From: Sphingopyxis sp. GW247-27LB
GTDB lineage: Bacteria > Pseudomonadota > Alphaproteobacteria > Sphingomonadales > Sphingomonadaceae
NCBI RefSeq assembly: GCF_002277025.1
Contig: NZ_NIWD01000006.1
Location: forward strand, 62,001-126,000
Direction: 5' to 3'
DNA length: 64,000 nucleotides
The notes below the pieces were generated by a model, which did not search any database, was not told the DNA's origin, and saw only the letters and a program-made list of their open reading frames with translations. This document shows positions 30,671 to 37,573 of this stretch, in pieces; position 1 is the stretch's first letter; every line of letters starts with the position of its first letter. Position numbers and translations under genes: made by a program.

Positions 30671-31467
30671 CCATGGCCCCGACCCTCCACCAACCCTCGC
30701 CGCTCGCCGCCTTCCTCGACTATGGAGTGCGCAAGACGCTGCACAAGGCGTGGGTCCGCACGCGCGCCGCACTGCCGCGATCGCACGCCGACGGCGTCGT
30801 GACGTCGCGCTATGGCGTCAAGATGCGCGCCAACTGGGGCGACCGCACCTTCCAATATTGCCAGGCCGCGACCTATGGCCGCGACCTCTCGGACTATCTC
30901 GCGGCGCAGGACCGGCGCTTCGCCTTCGTCGACATCGGCGCCAACCAGGGGCTCTACAGCCTGCTTGCGGCGCAGAACCCGCATTGCGCCGCCGCCTTCG
31001 CCTTCGAGCCCGTCGCCGCGACCTTCGCGCTGCTCGTCGACAATATCGCGCTCAACGGGCTGACCGGGCGGATCAAGCCCGTCCACGCCGCGGTCTCGCT
31101 CCACTCGGGCATGGCCTCGATCGCGACCGACAGCGCGCACAGCGGCACCGCGAGCCTGCGCGACGCGGCGCCGGAAAGCAGCGAAGCGGGCGAGGAGATC
31201 AGTATTCTCGGCATTGCGGGAGTCGACGCGCTGCTGGAGGGGGATGAACCGCTGATCGTCAAGATCGACGTCGAAGGCCATGAAGAGATCGTTGTCGAGG
31301 CGCTCGCCGCCTCGCGGCACCGGGGCCGCATCGCGGCGATCTTCTACGAGGTCGACACCCGCTGGACCGACGCCGCCGCGATCGAGGCACGCCTGCGCGC
31401 CGCTGGCTTCACCCGCTTCGACCGTTTCGGCTTCGGCCGCCACTATGACATGCTCGCGCGCCGCTGA
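30667..31467 (+). CDS. FkbM-family methyltransferase
   Basis: This is a 266-aa SAM-dependent methyltransferase. The glycine motif FVDIGANQGLYSLLAA (about 80) and AFAFEPVAATFALL mark the SAM site; IVKIDVEGHEEIVVEAL is the FkbM hallmark. The start overlaps the previous stop by four bases (ATGA). With its neighbours it suggests O-methylation of a surface glycan or phospho-polymer. Confidence 0.88.
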   Translation: MTMAPTLHQPSPLAAFLDYGVRKTLHKAWVRTRAALPRSHADGVVTSRYGVKMRANWGDRTFQYCQAATYGRDLSDYLAAQDRRFAFVDIGANQGLYSLLAAQNPHCAAAFAFEPVAATFALLVDNIALNGLTGRIKPVHAAVSLHSGMASIATDSAHSGTASLRDAAPESSEAGEEISILGIAGVDALLEGDEPLIVKIDVEGHEEIVVEALAASRHRGRIAAIFYEVDTRWTDAAAIEARLRAAGFTRFDRFGFGRHYDMLARR

Positions 31468-31500
31468 TAACGCCCGCCCGTCCGGATCGCGCCGCCGCCG

Positions 31501-32157
31501 TCATTCGCCGGTCTGGGCGTGGGGCGCCGCCACCGGCTTCGATTCGGGCGATTCGCGCTGGCGGAGGAAGATCGACAGCACGACGAGCACCGCGGTCGAG
31601 AGAAATTCGCTCTGCCAGTTCTGGAAGGATTCAAACCAGAACTGGGGGTCGCCGAGATAGGCGATCAGCGTCGGCGCCGCTTCGCCATGGTCGAGCGCCT
31701 CCTCGGCGGCCGCCCTGGCGCTCTGCGTCCAGTGCAGCACGAACGAAAGCAGGAACAGCAGCGCGAGGACGATCCCCAGCGACCGTGCATAAAGCGCGCG
31801 CGCCAGCCGGCCGGCGCGAAGGGCGGCGGGCGCCCCCGGCTTCTGCGCCTGCGCCGCGAGGTTCCGGTCGCGCGGCGGCGTGTCGGGGTCCTTCGATTCC
31901 GACGAACCGCGCTGGATGAGAATCGCGGTCAGCACGACATAGGCCGACATCTGGAGAAACTCGCTCTCCCAATTCTCGAACACGCTGGAAAGGAACCTCG
32001 GGCTGGCCGTATAGGCCGTAAGCGACAGCGCGGATCGGCCGTGCCGTGCCGCGTCTTCGATCGCGACGTGCCAGCCGGCGATCCACTGGCCGATGATGGT
32101 GCCCGCGAACAGCAGCATCAGGACGATCGTCAGGCTATTGTCGCGGATCAGGCGCAT
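31501..32157 (-). CDS. DUF6766 membrane protein with two duplicated halves
   Basis: The start at 32157 (MRLIRDNSLTIVLMLLF) follows GGAG and gives 218 aa. It has four predicted membrane helices. Each half repeats the same design: a Leu-rich helix, then (S)LTAYTASPRFLSSVFENWES in one and TLIAYLGDPQFWFESFQNWQ in the other, each followed by a second helix and SSESKDP or SPESKPV. The gene is therefore an internal duplication. Function unknown. Confidence 0.8.
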   Translation of the reverse strand: MRLIRDNSLTIVLMLLFAGTIIGQWIAGWHVAIEDAARHGRSALSLTAYTASPRFLSSVFENWESEFLQMSAYVVLTAILIQRGSSESKDPDTPPRDRNLAAQAQKPGAPAALRAGRLARALYARSLGIVLALLFLLSFVLHWTQSARAAAEEALDHGEAAPTLIAYLGDPQFWFESFQNWQSEFLSTAVLVVLSIFLRQRESPESKPVAAPHAQTGE

Positions 32158-32170
32158 GAATCGCTCCGTT

Positions 32171-32449
32171 TCAGTTTTCCGAAATGGTTTCATCCTCGAT
32201 CGCGGCGTGGATCATTCGGTCCCAGACATCGGCGTCGCCGACCGCGAGCATCCGCCCGCTCGGCTCGCGCAGCGTCTTGAGGATGGCGAGCGCGGCGTCG
32301 CTATACTCGGGCCACAGCGCATCGACGCTCGCGCCCGCGGACGCGAGATCGCCTTCGGCGTTGCGGCTGAGCGCGTGGCCCGCGAGCGTGCGCGCGATCC
32401 GCTCGACCGGCGCGGTTGCGGCGCGATCGAAATCACCGTCGTCGGTCAT
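32171..32449 (-). CDS. Small unknown protein
   Basis: The start at 32449 (MTDDGDFDRAATAPVER) follows GGAGG at five bases, giving 92 aa. The helical acidic product has DALWPEYSDAALAILKTLRE in the middle. It overlaps the KTSC gene by 17 bases and is followed by the DUF6766 gene, so the three form an operon. No family recognised. Confidence 0.65.
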   Translation of the reverse strand: MTDDGDFDRAATAPVERIARTLAGHALSRNAEGDLASAGASVDALWPEYSDAALAILKTLREPSGRMLAVGDADVWDRMIHAAIEDETISEN

Positions 32450-32768
32450 ATCGGCCTCCATCATCCCGCCCCGAACGGGAACTCGCCGAGCGCCCATCCG
32501 GTTGCACCCGGCGGATCGGGCGCCCTCGGCCCTTCGGACCGAAGCCCCGCCGCTCGGGGTCGCGCTCGCAGCGGAAGCGATTCTTGATATGCGCGTTGAA
32601 ATAGCGGCCGGCCGACGCCGCCGCGCACAGCCCGTCGAAGAGCGCGGTCGGCACGTCGAAATAATAATAACAGCCCGCCTCGCGGAACCGCAGGCACAGG
32701 ACGCGCGCAGCGTCATCATAGGCCGCGCCATCGATCAGCGCGGAATCGGCGAAATCGCATGTCCGCAT
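32433..32768 (-). CDS. KTSC-domain protein
   Basis: The ATG at 32768 (MRTCDFADSALIDGAAYDDA) gives 111 aa. Residues about 12-65 match the KTSC domain: RVLCLRFREAGCYYYFDVPT, then FDGLCAAASAGRYFNAHIKN. KTSC domains are about 60 residues and are thought to bind RNA or proteins. The basic tail (RCERDPERRGFGPKGRGR) beyond the domain is unusual and partly overlaps the next gene. Confidence 0.75.
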   Translation of the reverse strand: MRTCDFADSALIDGAAYDDAARVLCLRFREAGCYYYFDVPTALFDGLCAAASAGRYFNAHIKNRFRCERDPERRGFGPKGRGRPIRRVQPDGRSASSRSGRDDGGRYDRRR

Positions 32769-32835
32769 GCCCGACAAGCGCTCAAGCGAAGCTCAGGGTT
32801 CCCGGGACTTTTCCCGAAGGAAACCCGCATAGCAA

Positions 32836-32861
32836 AAGGGCCGCCCTCGAGGGCGGCCCTT
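32836..32861 (-). terminator. Terminator downstream of the 24-aa peptide gene
   Basis: AAGGGCCGCCC and GGGCGGCCCTT pair perfectly around TCGA. On the minus strand the stem runs into CCCTTTTGC. It stands between the short peptide gene and the KTSC gene. Confidence 0.8.
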
Positions 32862-32887
32862 CCATTGTCTTGGCCGATGCGGAAAAA

Positions 32888-32962
32888 TCAGGCGAACCGG
32901 ACCCCGCGGACGGAGGCCATGCTCATCTGATCGGCCGCACACGGCATTGGACAATGAGACAT
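32888..32962 (-). CDS. 24-aa peptide, possible leader peptide
   Basis: AAGGAGGTGGTCCAATG on the minus strand is a near-perfect ribosome-binding site and start. The peptide reads MSHCPMPCAADQMSMASVRG then VRFA before TGA at 32888. A strong terminator follows 27 bases later, ahead of KTSC. A leader peptide with attenuation, or an independent small protein, would fit. No run of one regulatory amino acid is obvious (there are three Met after the start). Confidence 0.5.
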   Translation of the reverse strand: MSHCPMPCAADQMSMASVRGVRFA

Positions 32963-33096
32963 TGGACCACCTCCTTTCGCTTGTTGACGATGACCATCAT
33001 ATGGGCGCTTTCGCCGCCGCGTTCAAGGGAGCGGGCGGCGGGTGCGATCGACCATGGCCTGCGCGGGTCGGCATCGTTGCGGTGATGGAAGGAAGA

Positions 33097-33122
33097 TGGC
33101 GGACAGGGCTGGATTCGAACCC
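33097..33122 (-). repeat. Duplicate of the tRNA-Tyr 3' end
   Basis: On the minus strand GGTTCGAATCCAGCCCTGTC with CGCCA repeats the T-loop, T-stem and acceptor of tRNA-Tyr, about 70 bases downstream of the intact gene. Its own upstream bases cannot form the T-stem, so it is not a tRNA. It looks like a scar of an old tRNA-targeted integration or a slipped duplication. Between the copies is a strong hairpin (CCCGCATCG with CGATGCGGG). Confidence 0.65.
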
Positions 33123-33188
33123 GCCCCGCATCGCTTGCCGATGCGGGCCAGCCAGGAAAAGCTGGTTCGGTTACGCCATGCTGGAAGG

Positions 33189-33274
33189 TGGTGGACAGGG
33201 CTGGATTCGAACCAGCGTACGGAAACCCGGGCAGATTTACAGTCTGCTGCCTTTAACCACTCGGCCACCTGTCC
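33189..33274 (-). tRNA. tRNA-Tyr(GTA)
   Basis: Reading the minus strand, acceptor GGACAGG pairs with CCTGTCC, the anticodon stem-loop CAGACTGTAAATCTG carries GTA, a long variable arm follows, and the T-arm has GGTTCGAATCC. CCA is encoded. All arms pair. Confidence 0.96.
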
Positions 33275-33353
33275 ATGGGGCCCCTGCGGGGAAGCGGTCC
33301 AATGGCGAAACGGCGCTTGCCTGTCAATGGCAGTCATGGGAAAGGCGCGCCAT

Positions 33354-34121
33354 ATGAGACAATTTTCCCGCCATCGCCGCCCCGGCGGCCAATCGCCCAA
33401 AGGGCAGGCCACCCGTTTCTGGGGCCGCCACGCCGTCCTCGCCGCGCTCGACAACCCCGAGCGGCGCGTCAAGCGCATCTGGGGCACGCGCGAGGCGATC
33501 GGCCAGCTCGAGCTGCCGTCCGCCCTCCCCGTCAGCTATGCCGATGTCGTCGACCTCGCGCGGCTCGTCGCGCGCGATGCTCCGCACCAGGGACTGGTGA
33601 TCGAGGTCGACCCGCTCGACAGCCCCTATCTGGGCGATATCCTGCAGGAGGAAGCCGACGCCGGGAGCCGGCGCCCGCTCGTCGTGCTCGATCAGGTCAC
33701 CGACCCGCACAATATCGGCGCGGTGCTGCGCTCGGCCGCGGCGTTCGACGCCGCCGCGATCGTCACGCAGGACCGGCACAGCCCGCCCGAAAGCGGCGTC
33801 ATCGCGCGTTCGGCATCGGGCGCGCTCGAAACCGTGCCGTGGGTGCGCGTCGTCAACCTGTCGCGCGCGCTGGAGGAAATCGCCGAGGCGCAATATTGGC
33901 GCATCGGCCTGACCGGCGATACCGAAACGACGCTGGGCGAGACGCTCGACGGCAGCAAGGTCGCGCTCGTCCTCGGCTCCGAAGGCGACGGGATGCGCCA
34001 CAATGTCATGGAGCATTGCGACGTCCTCGCGCGGCTGCCGATCTCGCCGCGGATGGAAAGCCTCAACATCTCGAACGCCGCGGCGATCGCGCTCTACGCG
34101 GTGGCGACGGCGGGCCGATAA
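33354..34121 (+). CDS. rlmB: 23S rRNA 2'-O-methyltransferase (RlmB/TrmH SPOUT family)
   Basis: The start at 33354 gives 255 aa; ATG at 33336 is possible. An N-terminal substrate-binding part has FWGRHAVLAALDNPERR. The SPOUT knot follows: motif 1 DPHNIGAVLRSA, motif 2 LVLGSEGDGMR and motif 3 RMESLNISNAAAIALY. The family methylates the ribose of G2251 in 23S rRNA or similar sites. The gene stands next to tRNA-Tyr. Confidence 0.9.
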   Translation: MRQFSRHRRPGGQSPKGQATRFWGRHAVLAALDNPERRVKRIWGTREAIGQLELPSALPVSYADVVDLARLVARDAPHQGLVIEVDPLDSPYLGDILQEEADAGSRRPLVVLDQVTDPHNIGAVLRSAAAFDAAAIVTQDRHSPPESGVIARSASGALETVPWVRVVNLSRALEEIAEAQYWRIGLTGDTETTLGETLDGSKVALVLGSEGDGMRHNVMEHCDVLARLPISPRMESLNISNAAAIALYAVATAGR

Positions 34122-34159
34122 CAATGAACGTCGCCCCTGCCTGCGCGGGGGCGGCGTGA

Positions 34160-34477
34160 TCAATCCTCCTCGGCGATCCGCACCTTCAGCCCGTCAAGCG
34201 CGTCGCTGAAGGGGATCTGGCACGACAGGCGCGAATTTTCGTCGCGGTCGCTGGTCGAATCGAGCAGATCGTTCTCGTCCTCGCTCATCGCGGGCATCGC
34301 ATCGGTGCTGCCCGCCTCGACATGGACGTGGCAGGTCGCGCACGAACAGCAGCCGCCGCACAGCGCGAGCAGCTCGTCGAAACCCGCATCGCGGATATTC
34401 TCCATCACGGTCAGGCTGGTGTCGCCTTCGATCTCATGCTCGGTCCCGTCGCGCGTCACCACAATCAGCTTGGCCAT
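34160..34477 (-). CDS. 2Fe-2S ferredoxin, adrenodoxin type
   Basis: The start at 34477 ([19 protein letters not shown]) gives 105 aa. The cluster ligands are in [15 protein letters not shown] plus a distal Cys in SRLSCQIPF. This matches FdVI/adrenodoxin-like ferredoxins that feed electrons to iron-sulfur assembly or oxygenases. An extra Cys lies inside the loop (CGGCC). The gene stands alone between rlmB and a divergent glycosylase gene. Confidence 0.9.
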   Translation of the reverse strand: MAKLIVVTRDGTEHEIEGDTSLTVMENIRDAGFDELLALCGGCCSCATCHVHVEAGSTDAMPAMSEDENDLLDSTSDRDENSRLSCQIPFSDALDGLKVRIAEED

Positions 34478-34579
34478 GCTCGTCCTCATCTCGTTCGATT
34501 CGCTTGGCGCTATGTCCCGCGTTGCACGTCAAATCAAGCGTTGCTAAGAGAGACGAAGGGAACAAAAAGGGAATATCCG

Positions 34580-35197
34580 ATGGGTCTGAGCCAGGAACAG
34601 TTGAACGCCGGAATCGACGCGCTCGCCGGGGTCGAACCCCATTTCGCACGCGCGCTCGGCCACGCCGGTTATCCCGAACCGCGGATCCGCGAGCCGGGCT
34701 ATACGACGCTGCTCCGCACCATCGTCGGCCAGCAGGTCAGCGTCGCCGCCGCCAATTCGATCTGGAACAAGCTGGAGGCCGGCTTCGGCGCGGGATGCCC
34801 CGCCCAGGTGATGGCCGCGGCCGAGTTCGACACGCTGCGCGCCTGCGGCCTGTCGGCGCAGAAGCAGAGCTATGCGAAAAGCCTCGCGCAGCTCGTCCTC
34901 GACGGCGATCTCGACTTCGCGTCGCTCCCCGCCGACGACGAGGAGGCGATCGCGCTGCTCACCAAGGTCAAGGGCATCGGCCGCTGGTCGGCCGAAATCT
35001 ACCTGCTCTTCGCCGAAGGACGCCCCGACATCTGGCCCGCGGGCGACCTCGCGGTGCAGGAAGCGGTCGGCCGCATCCTGCAACTGGGCGAGCGCCCGAG
35101 CGAAAAGCGGGTCCGCGCCCTCGCCGAAGCCTGGCGCCCCCACCGCGGCGCCGCGGCGATCTTCAGCTGGCATTGCTATAATATGGACGTGATTTAG
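34580..35197 (+). CDS. DNA-3-methyladenine glycosylase (AlkA/HhH-GPD)
   Basis: The start at 34580 (MGLSQEQLNAGIDALAGVEP) gives 205 aa. It has the glycosylase helix IVGQQVSVAAANSIW, the helix-hairpin-helix KVKGIGRWSAEIYLLF and the catalytic Asp in WPAGDLAVQEAVGR. The enzyme removes alkylated bases in base-excision repair. It is short, without AlkA's N-terminal domain, as in many bacterial MAG-like enzymes. Confidence 0.9.
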   Translation: MGLSQEQLNAGIDALAGVEPHFARALGHAGYPEPRIREPGYTTLLRTIVGQQVSVAAANSIWNKLEAGFGAGCPAQVMAAAEFDTLRACGLSAQKQSYAKSLAQLVLDGDLDFASLPADDEEAIALLTKVKGIGRWSAEIYLLFAEGRPDIWPAGDLAVQEAVGRILQLGERPSEKRVRALAEAWRPHRGAAAIFSWHCYNMDVI

Positions 35198-35265
35198 GGA
35201 TGCGGCGCCGGCGCCCTCCCCTCGTCACTCCCGCGAAAGCGGGAACCCAGTAGCTACGGCAGATA

Positions 35266-35301
35266 CAAAAAGGCCGGGCGGAGCGTCCTCCACCCGGCCT
35301 T
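35266..35301 (-). terminator. Terminator of the trigger-factor gene
   Basis: AAGGCCGGGCGGAG pairs with CTCCACCCGGCCTT (one mismatch), and A-residues at 35266-35270 read as TTTTT on the minus strand. It lies 25 bases after the tig stop codon. Confidence 0.85.
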
Positions 35302-35325
35302 GGGTCTCTTGCGAAGCGAAGAGGC

Positions 35326-36918
35326 TTATTTCTTCGCCGCCGCCTTCTTGGCCGGAGCCTTCTTCGCGGCCGGCTTCTCGTCCGCAGCCTTCGCCGGAGC
35401 GGCCTTCTTCGCCGCGGGCTTGTCCTCGGCCTTCGCCGCGGCAGCCTTCTTCGCCGGGGCCTTCTTGGGCTCGGCCTTCTCTTCGGTCACCGCGTCCTTC
35501 TTGGCGGCGGGCTTCTTCGCCGCCGCCTTCTTGGCCGGCTTGTGGTCATGATCATGGTCGTGGCCGCAGCCCGGGCCGTGGACATGGTCGTCGTCGGCCT
35601 CGATCGCCGCCTCGATTTCCTCGCGGGTCACTTCGCGGTCGCTGATCTCGGCCTTCTCGAACAGGAAGTCGACGACCTTGTCCTCATAGAGCGGGGCGCG
35701 GAGCTGCGCCGCGGCGAGCGCGTCCTGCTGGACATATTCGACGAAGCGCTGGCGATCCTCGGGGCGATACTGCTGCGCCGCCTGCATGATCAGCCGCTGC
35801 ATTTCCTGGTTCGACACCTGCACGCCGTGCGCCTGGCCGATTTCCGAGAGGAGCAGGCCCAGGCGGACGCGGCGCACCGCGATCGAACGATATTCGTCAC
35901 GATCCTTTTCGAGCTCGGCCTTCGCCGCCTCGGGATCTTCCTCGTGGCTCGCTTCGTGCTCGAGCTGCTGCCAGATCTGGTTGAACTCGGCCTCGACCAT
36001 CGTCGGCGGCACGTCGAAGTCGTGGCTCGCGGCGAGCTGGTCGAGCAGCTTGCGCTTCATATAGGTGCGGGTCAGGCCATTGAGCTCCTGCTCGACCTGG
36101 TCCTTCATCAGCTCCTTGAGCTTGTCGAGGCTTTCGAGGCCGAGCGACTTCGCGAACTCGTCGTCGATCTTGGCGTCGGCGGGCACCTTGATCTGCTTCA
36201 CGGTGACCGCGAACTCGGCCTTGGCGCCCTTCAGCGTGTCGACCGGATATTCCTCGGGGAAGGTCACCTTCACGGTCTTCTCGTCGCCGGTCTTCACACC
36301 GACGAGCTGATCCTCGAAGCCGGGGATGAGCTGGCCCGAGCCGATCTCGACCGCCATGTCCTCGCCCGTGCCGCCGTCGAAGGCGACGCCATCGACGCTG
36401 CCGGCGAAGTCGATGATGACCTGGTCGCCGGCGGCCGCCTTCTTCGTCTTCGGCGCATCGTCGAAGCGCTTCATCTGCGCCGCGAATTCCTCGATCTTCG
36501 CCATCACCGCCTTGTCGTCGGCGGGAACGGTCAGCCGCTCGAGCTTCAGCCCGTCGATCGACGGCGCCTCGATTTCGGGCAGCACTTCCAATGCGACGGT
36601 CAGTTCGGCATCCTTGCCGCGTTCGTAGCCGTCGGCGAGGCTGACCGCGGGCTGCAGCGCCGGGCGGAGCTTTTCGTTCGCCATCAGGTCGCGCACGCCC
36701 TGGTCGATCGCCTTGTTGAGCGCATCGGCCGACAGCGCCTCGCCGTGCATCTTGCGGATCAGGTTCGGCGGCACCTTGCCGGGGCGGAAGCCGGGCATGC
36801 GCACCGTGGGGGCAATGCTCTTCACTTCGTCATCGACGCGCGCATCGATATCCTTCGCGGTGATGGTCAGGCGATATTCGCGCTTCAGGCCTTCGTTCAG
36901 CGTTTCGACGGTCTTCAT
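35326..36918 (-). CDS. tig: Trigger factor with His/Lys-rich C-terminal tail
   Basis: The start at 36918 (MKTVETLNEGLKREY) gives 530 aa. The ribosome-docking signature is RMPGFRPGKVPPNLI; the PPIase (FKBP) domain spans about 150-245 with GDQVIIDFAGSVDG; the C-terminal chaperone domain follows. The usual family length is about 430-450. Here about 80 residues are added: HVHGPGCGHDHDHDH, then many AKK/PAKK repeats. The His run could bind Ni or Zn, and the Lys tract could touch ribosomal RNA; both are inference. tRNA-Leu lies just upstream. Confidence 0.95.
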   Translation of the reverse strand: MKTVETLNEGLKREYRLTITAKDIDARVDDEVKSIAPTVRMPGFRPGKVPPNLIRKMHGEALSADALNKAIDQGVRDLMANEKLRPALQPAVSLADGYERGKDAELTVALEVLPEIEAPSIDGLKLERLTVPADDKAVMAKIEEFAAQMKRFDDAPKTKKAAAGDQVIIDFAGSVDGVAFDGGTGEDMAVEIGSGQLIPGFEDQLVGVKTGDEKTVKVTFPEEYPVDTLKGAKAEFAVTVKQIKVPADAKIDDEFAKSLGLESLDKLKELMKDQVEQELNGLTRTYMKRKLLDQLAASHDFDVPPTMVEAEFNQIWQQLEHEASHEEDPEAAKAELEKDRDEYRSIAVRRVRLGLLLSEIGQAHGVQVSNQEMQRLIMQAAQQYRPEDRQRFVEYVQQDALAAAQLRAPLYEDKVVDFLFEKAEISDREVTREEIEAAIEADDDHVHGPGCGHDHDHDHKPAKKAAAKKPAAKKDAVTEEKAEPKKAPAKKAAAAKAEDKPAAKKAAPAKAADEKPAAKKAPAKKAAAKK

Positions 36919-36978
36919 TGCCTTGGTCTTGTCCTTGCTCAAAAACTCGTATGTTTCCCGGCCTTGCGTCAGCGGAAC

Positions 36979-37063
36979 TGGTGCGGGCGAAGGGACTCGA
37001 ACCCCCACATCTTGCGATACTGGTACCTAAAACCAGCGCGTCTACCAATTCCGCCACGCCCGC
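36979..37063 (-). tRNA. tRNA-Leu(TAG)
   Basis: On the minus strand GCGGGCG pairs with CGCCCGC, D-arm GGCGGAATTGGTAGACGC is present, the anticodon stem-loop CTGGTTTTAGGTACCAG carries TAG, a long variable arm follows, and the T-arm is GGGGGTTCGAGTCCC. CCA is encoded. The whole resembles the tRNA implied by the attR fragment at 24,585, though they are not the same isoacceptor. Confidence 0.96.
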
Positions 37064-37233
37064 GTGAGAAGCTGTCAGCCGGGTGCACGAAGCCATGCGC
37101 TGTGCCGCGCACGCCCGTGCGGGCCGGGCGGCGCTATAGCAGACGGGCAGCCGAGGGCAAGGGCGAAGGCCCGATAATCCGGGGGCCGGAACGCGCGGCG
37201 CGCCCGTTCGTTGATCGGGCAAGGAGATTTGCC

Positions 37234-37431
37234 ATGTCCAGCGCCCCCGATCCGCTGCCCAAGCCGAAACCCGACACCATCGAACCGCAGTCGCCCCCCG
37301 AAAAGCCGGTGCAGCCGACCCCGCTCGAGGACCCGGCGGGCCAGCCGCCCGAAATCCCCGGCCATCCCGGCGGCGGCGACATCGACCAGCCCGGCCGCGG
37401 GCCTGACGAGCTGCCGCCCAGTCAACCGTAA
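37234..37431 (+). CDS. 65-aa proline-rich small protein
   Basis: AAGGAGA precedes ATG at 37234. The product MSSAPDPLPKPKPDTIEPQS continues with PPEKPVQPTPLEDPAGQ and ends PDELPPSQP. It is about one quarter Pro and lacks hydrophobic segments, so it is probably disordered. Similar tiny Pro-rich proteins occur in sphingomonads with no known role. Confidence 0.6.
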   Translation: MSSAPDPLPKPKPDTIEPQSPPEKPVQPTPLEDPAGQPPEIPGHPGGGDIDQPGRGPDELPPSQP

Positions 37432-37440
37432 AGCCCCCCA

Positions 37441-37473
37441 TTCGTCACCCCGGATCAAGTCCGGGGTGACGAA
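37441..37473. repeat. Short copy of the GTCACCCCGGA intergenic repeat
   Basis: GTCACCCCGGATCAAGTCCG then GGGTGAC folds back on itself. It is a half-length member of the family also at 48251-48326 and 61875-61949. Confidence 0.8.
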
Positions 37474-37573
37474 TGGGGATTACGGGGCAGTCGCCACCAG
37501 ACCAGATAGGTAGCAAAGAGAGACTTGACCTCCTCCCTCCTTCCCCGCCACGGCTTGGGCGAGGGAGAGACCT

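Noticed and set aside
33097..33190. A second functional tRNA next to tRNA-Tyr
   Set aside because: Only the T-loop, 3' T-stem and acceptor strand are present. No matching 5' acceptor, D-arm or anticodon arm can be folded.
35542..37431. A 629-codon plus-strand frame
   Set aside because: Most is antisense to trigger factor and crosses a tRNA. Only its last part, from 37234 with its own ribosome-binding site, was kept as a small gene.
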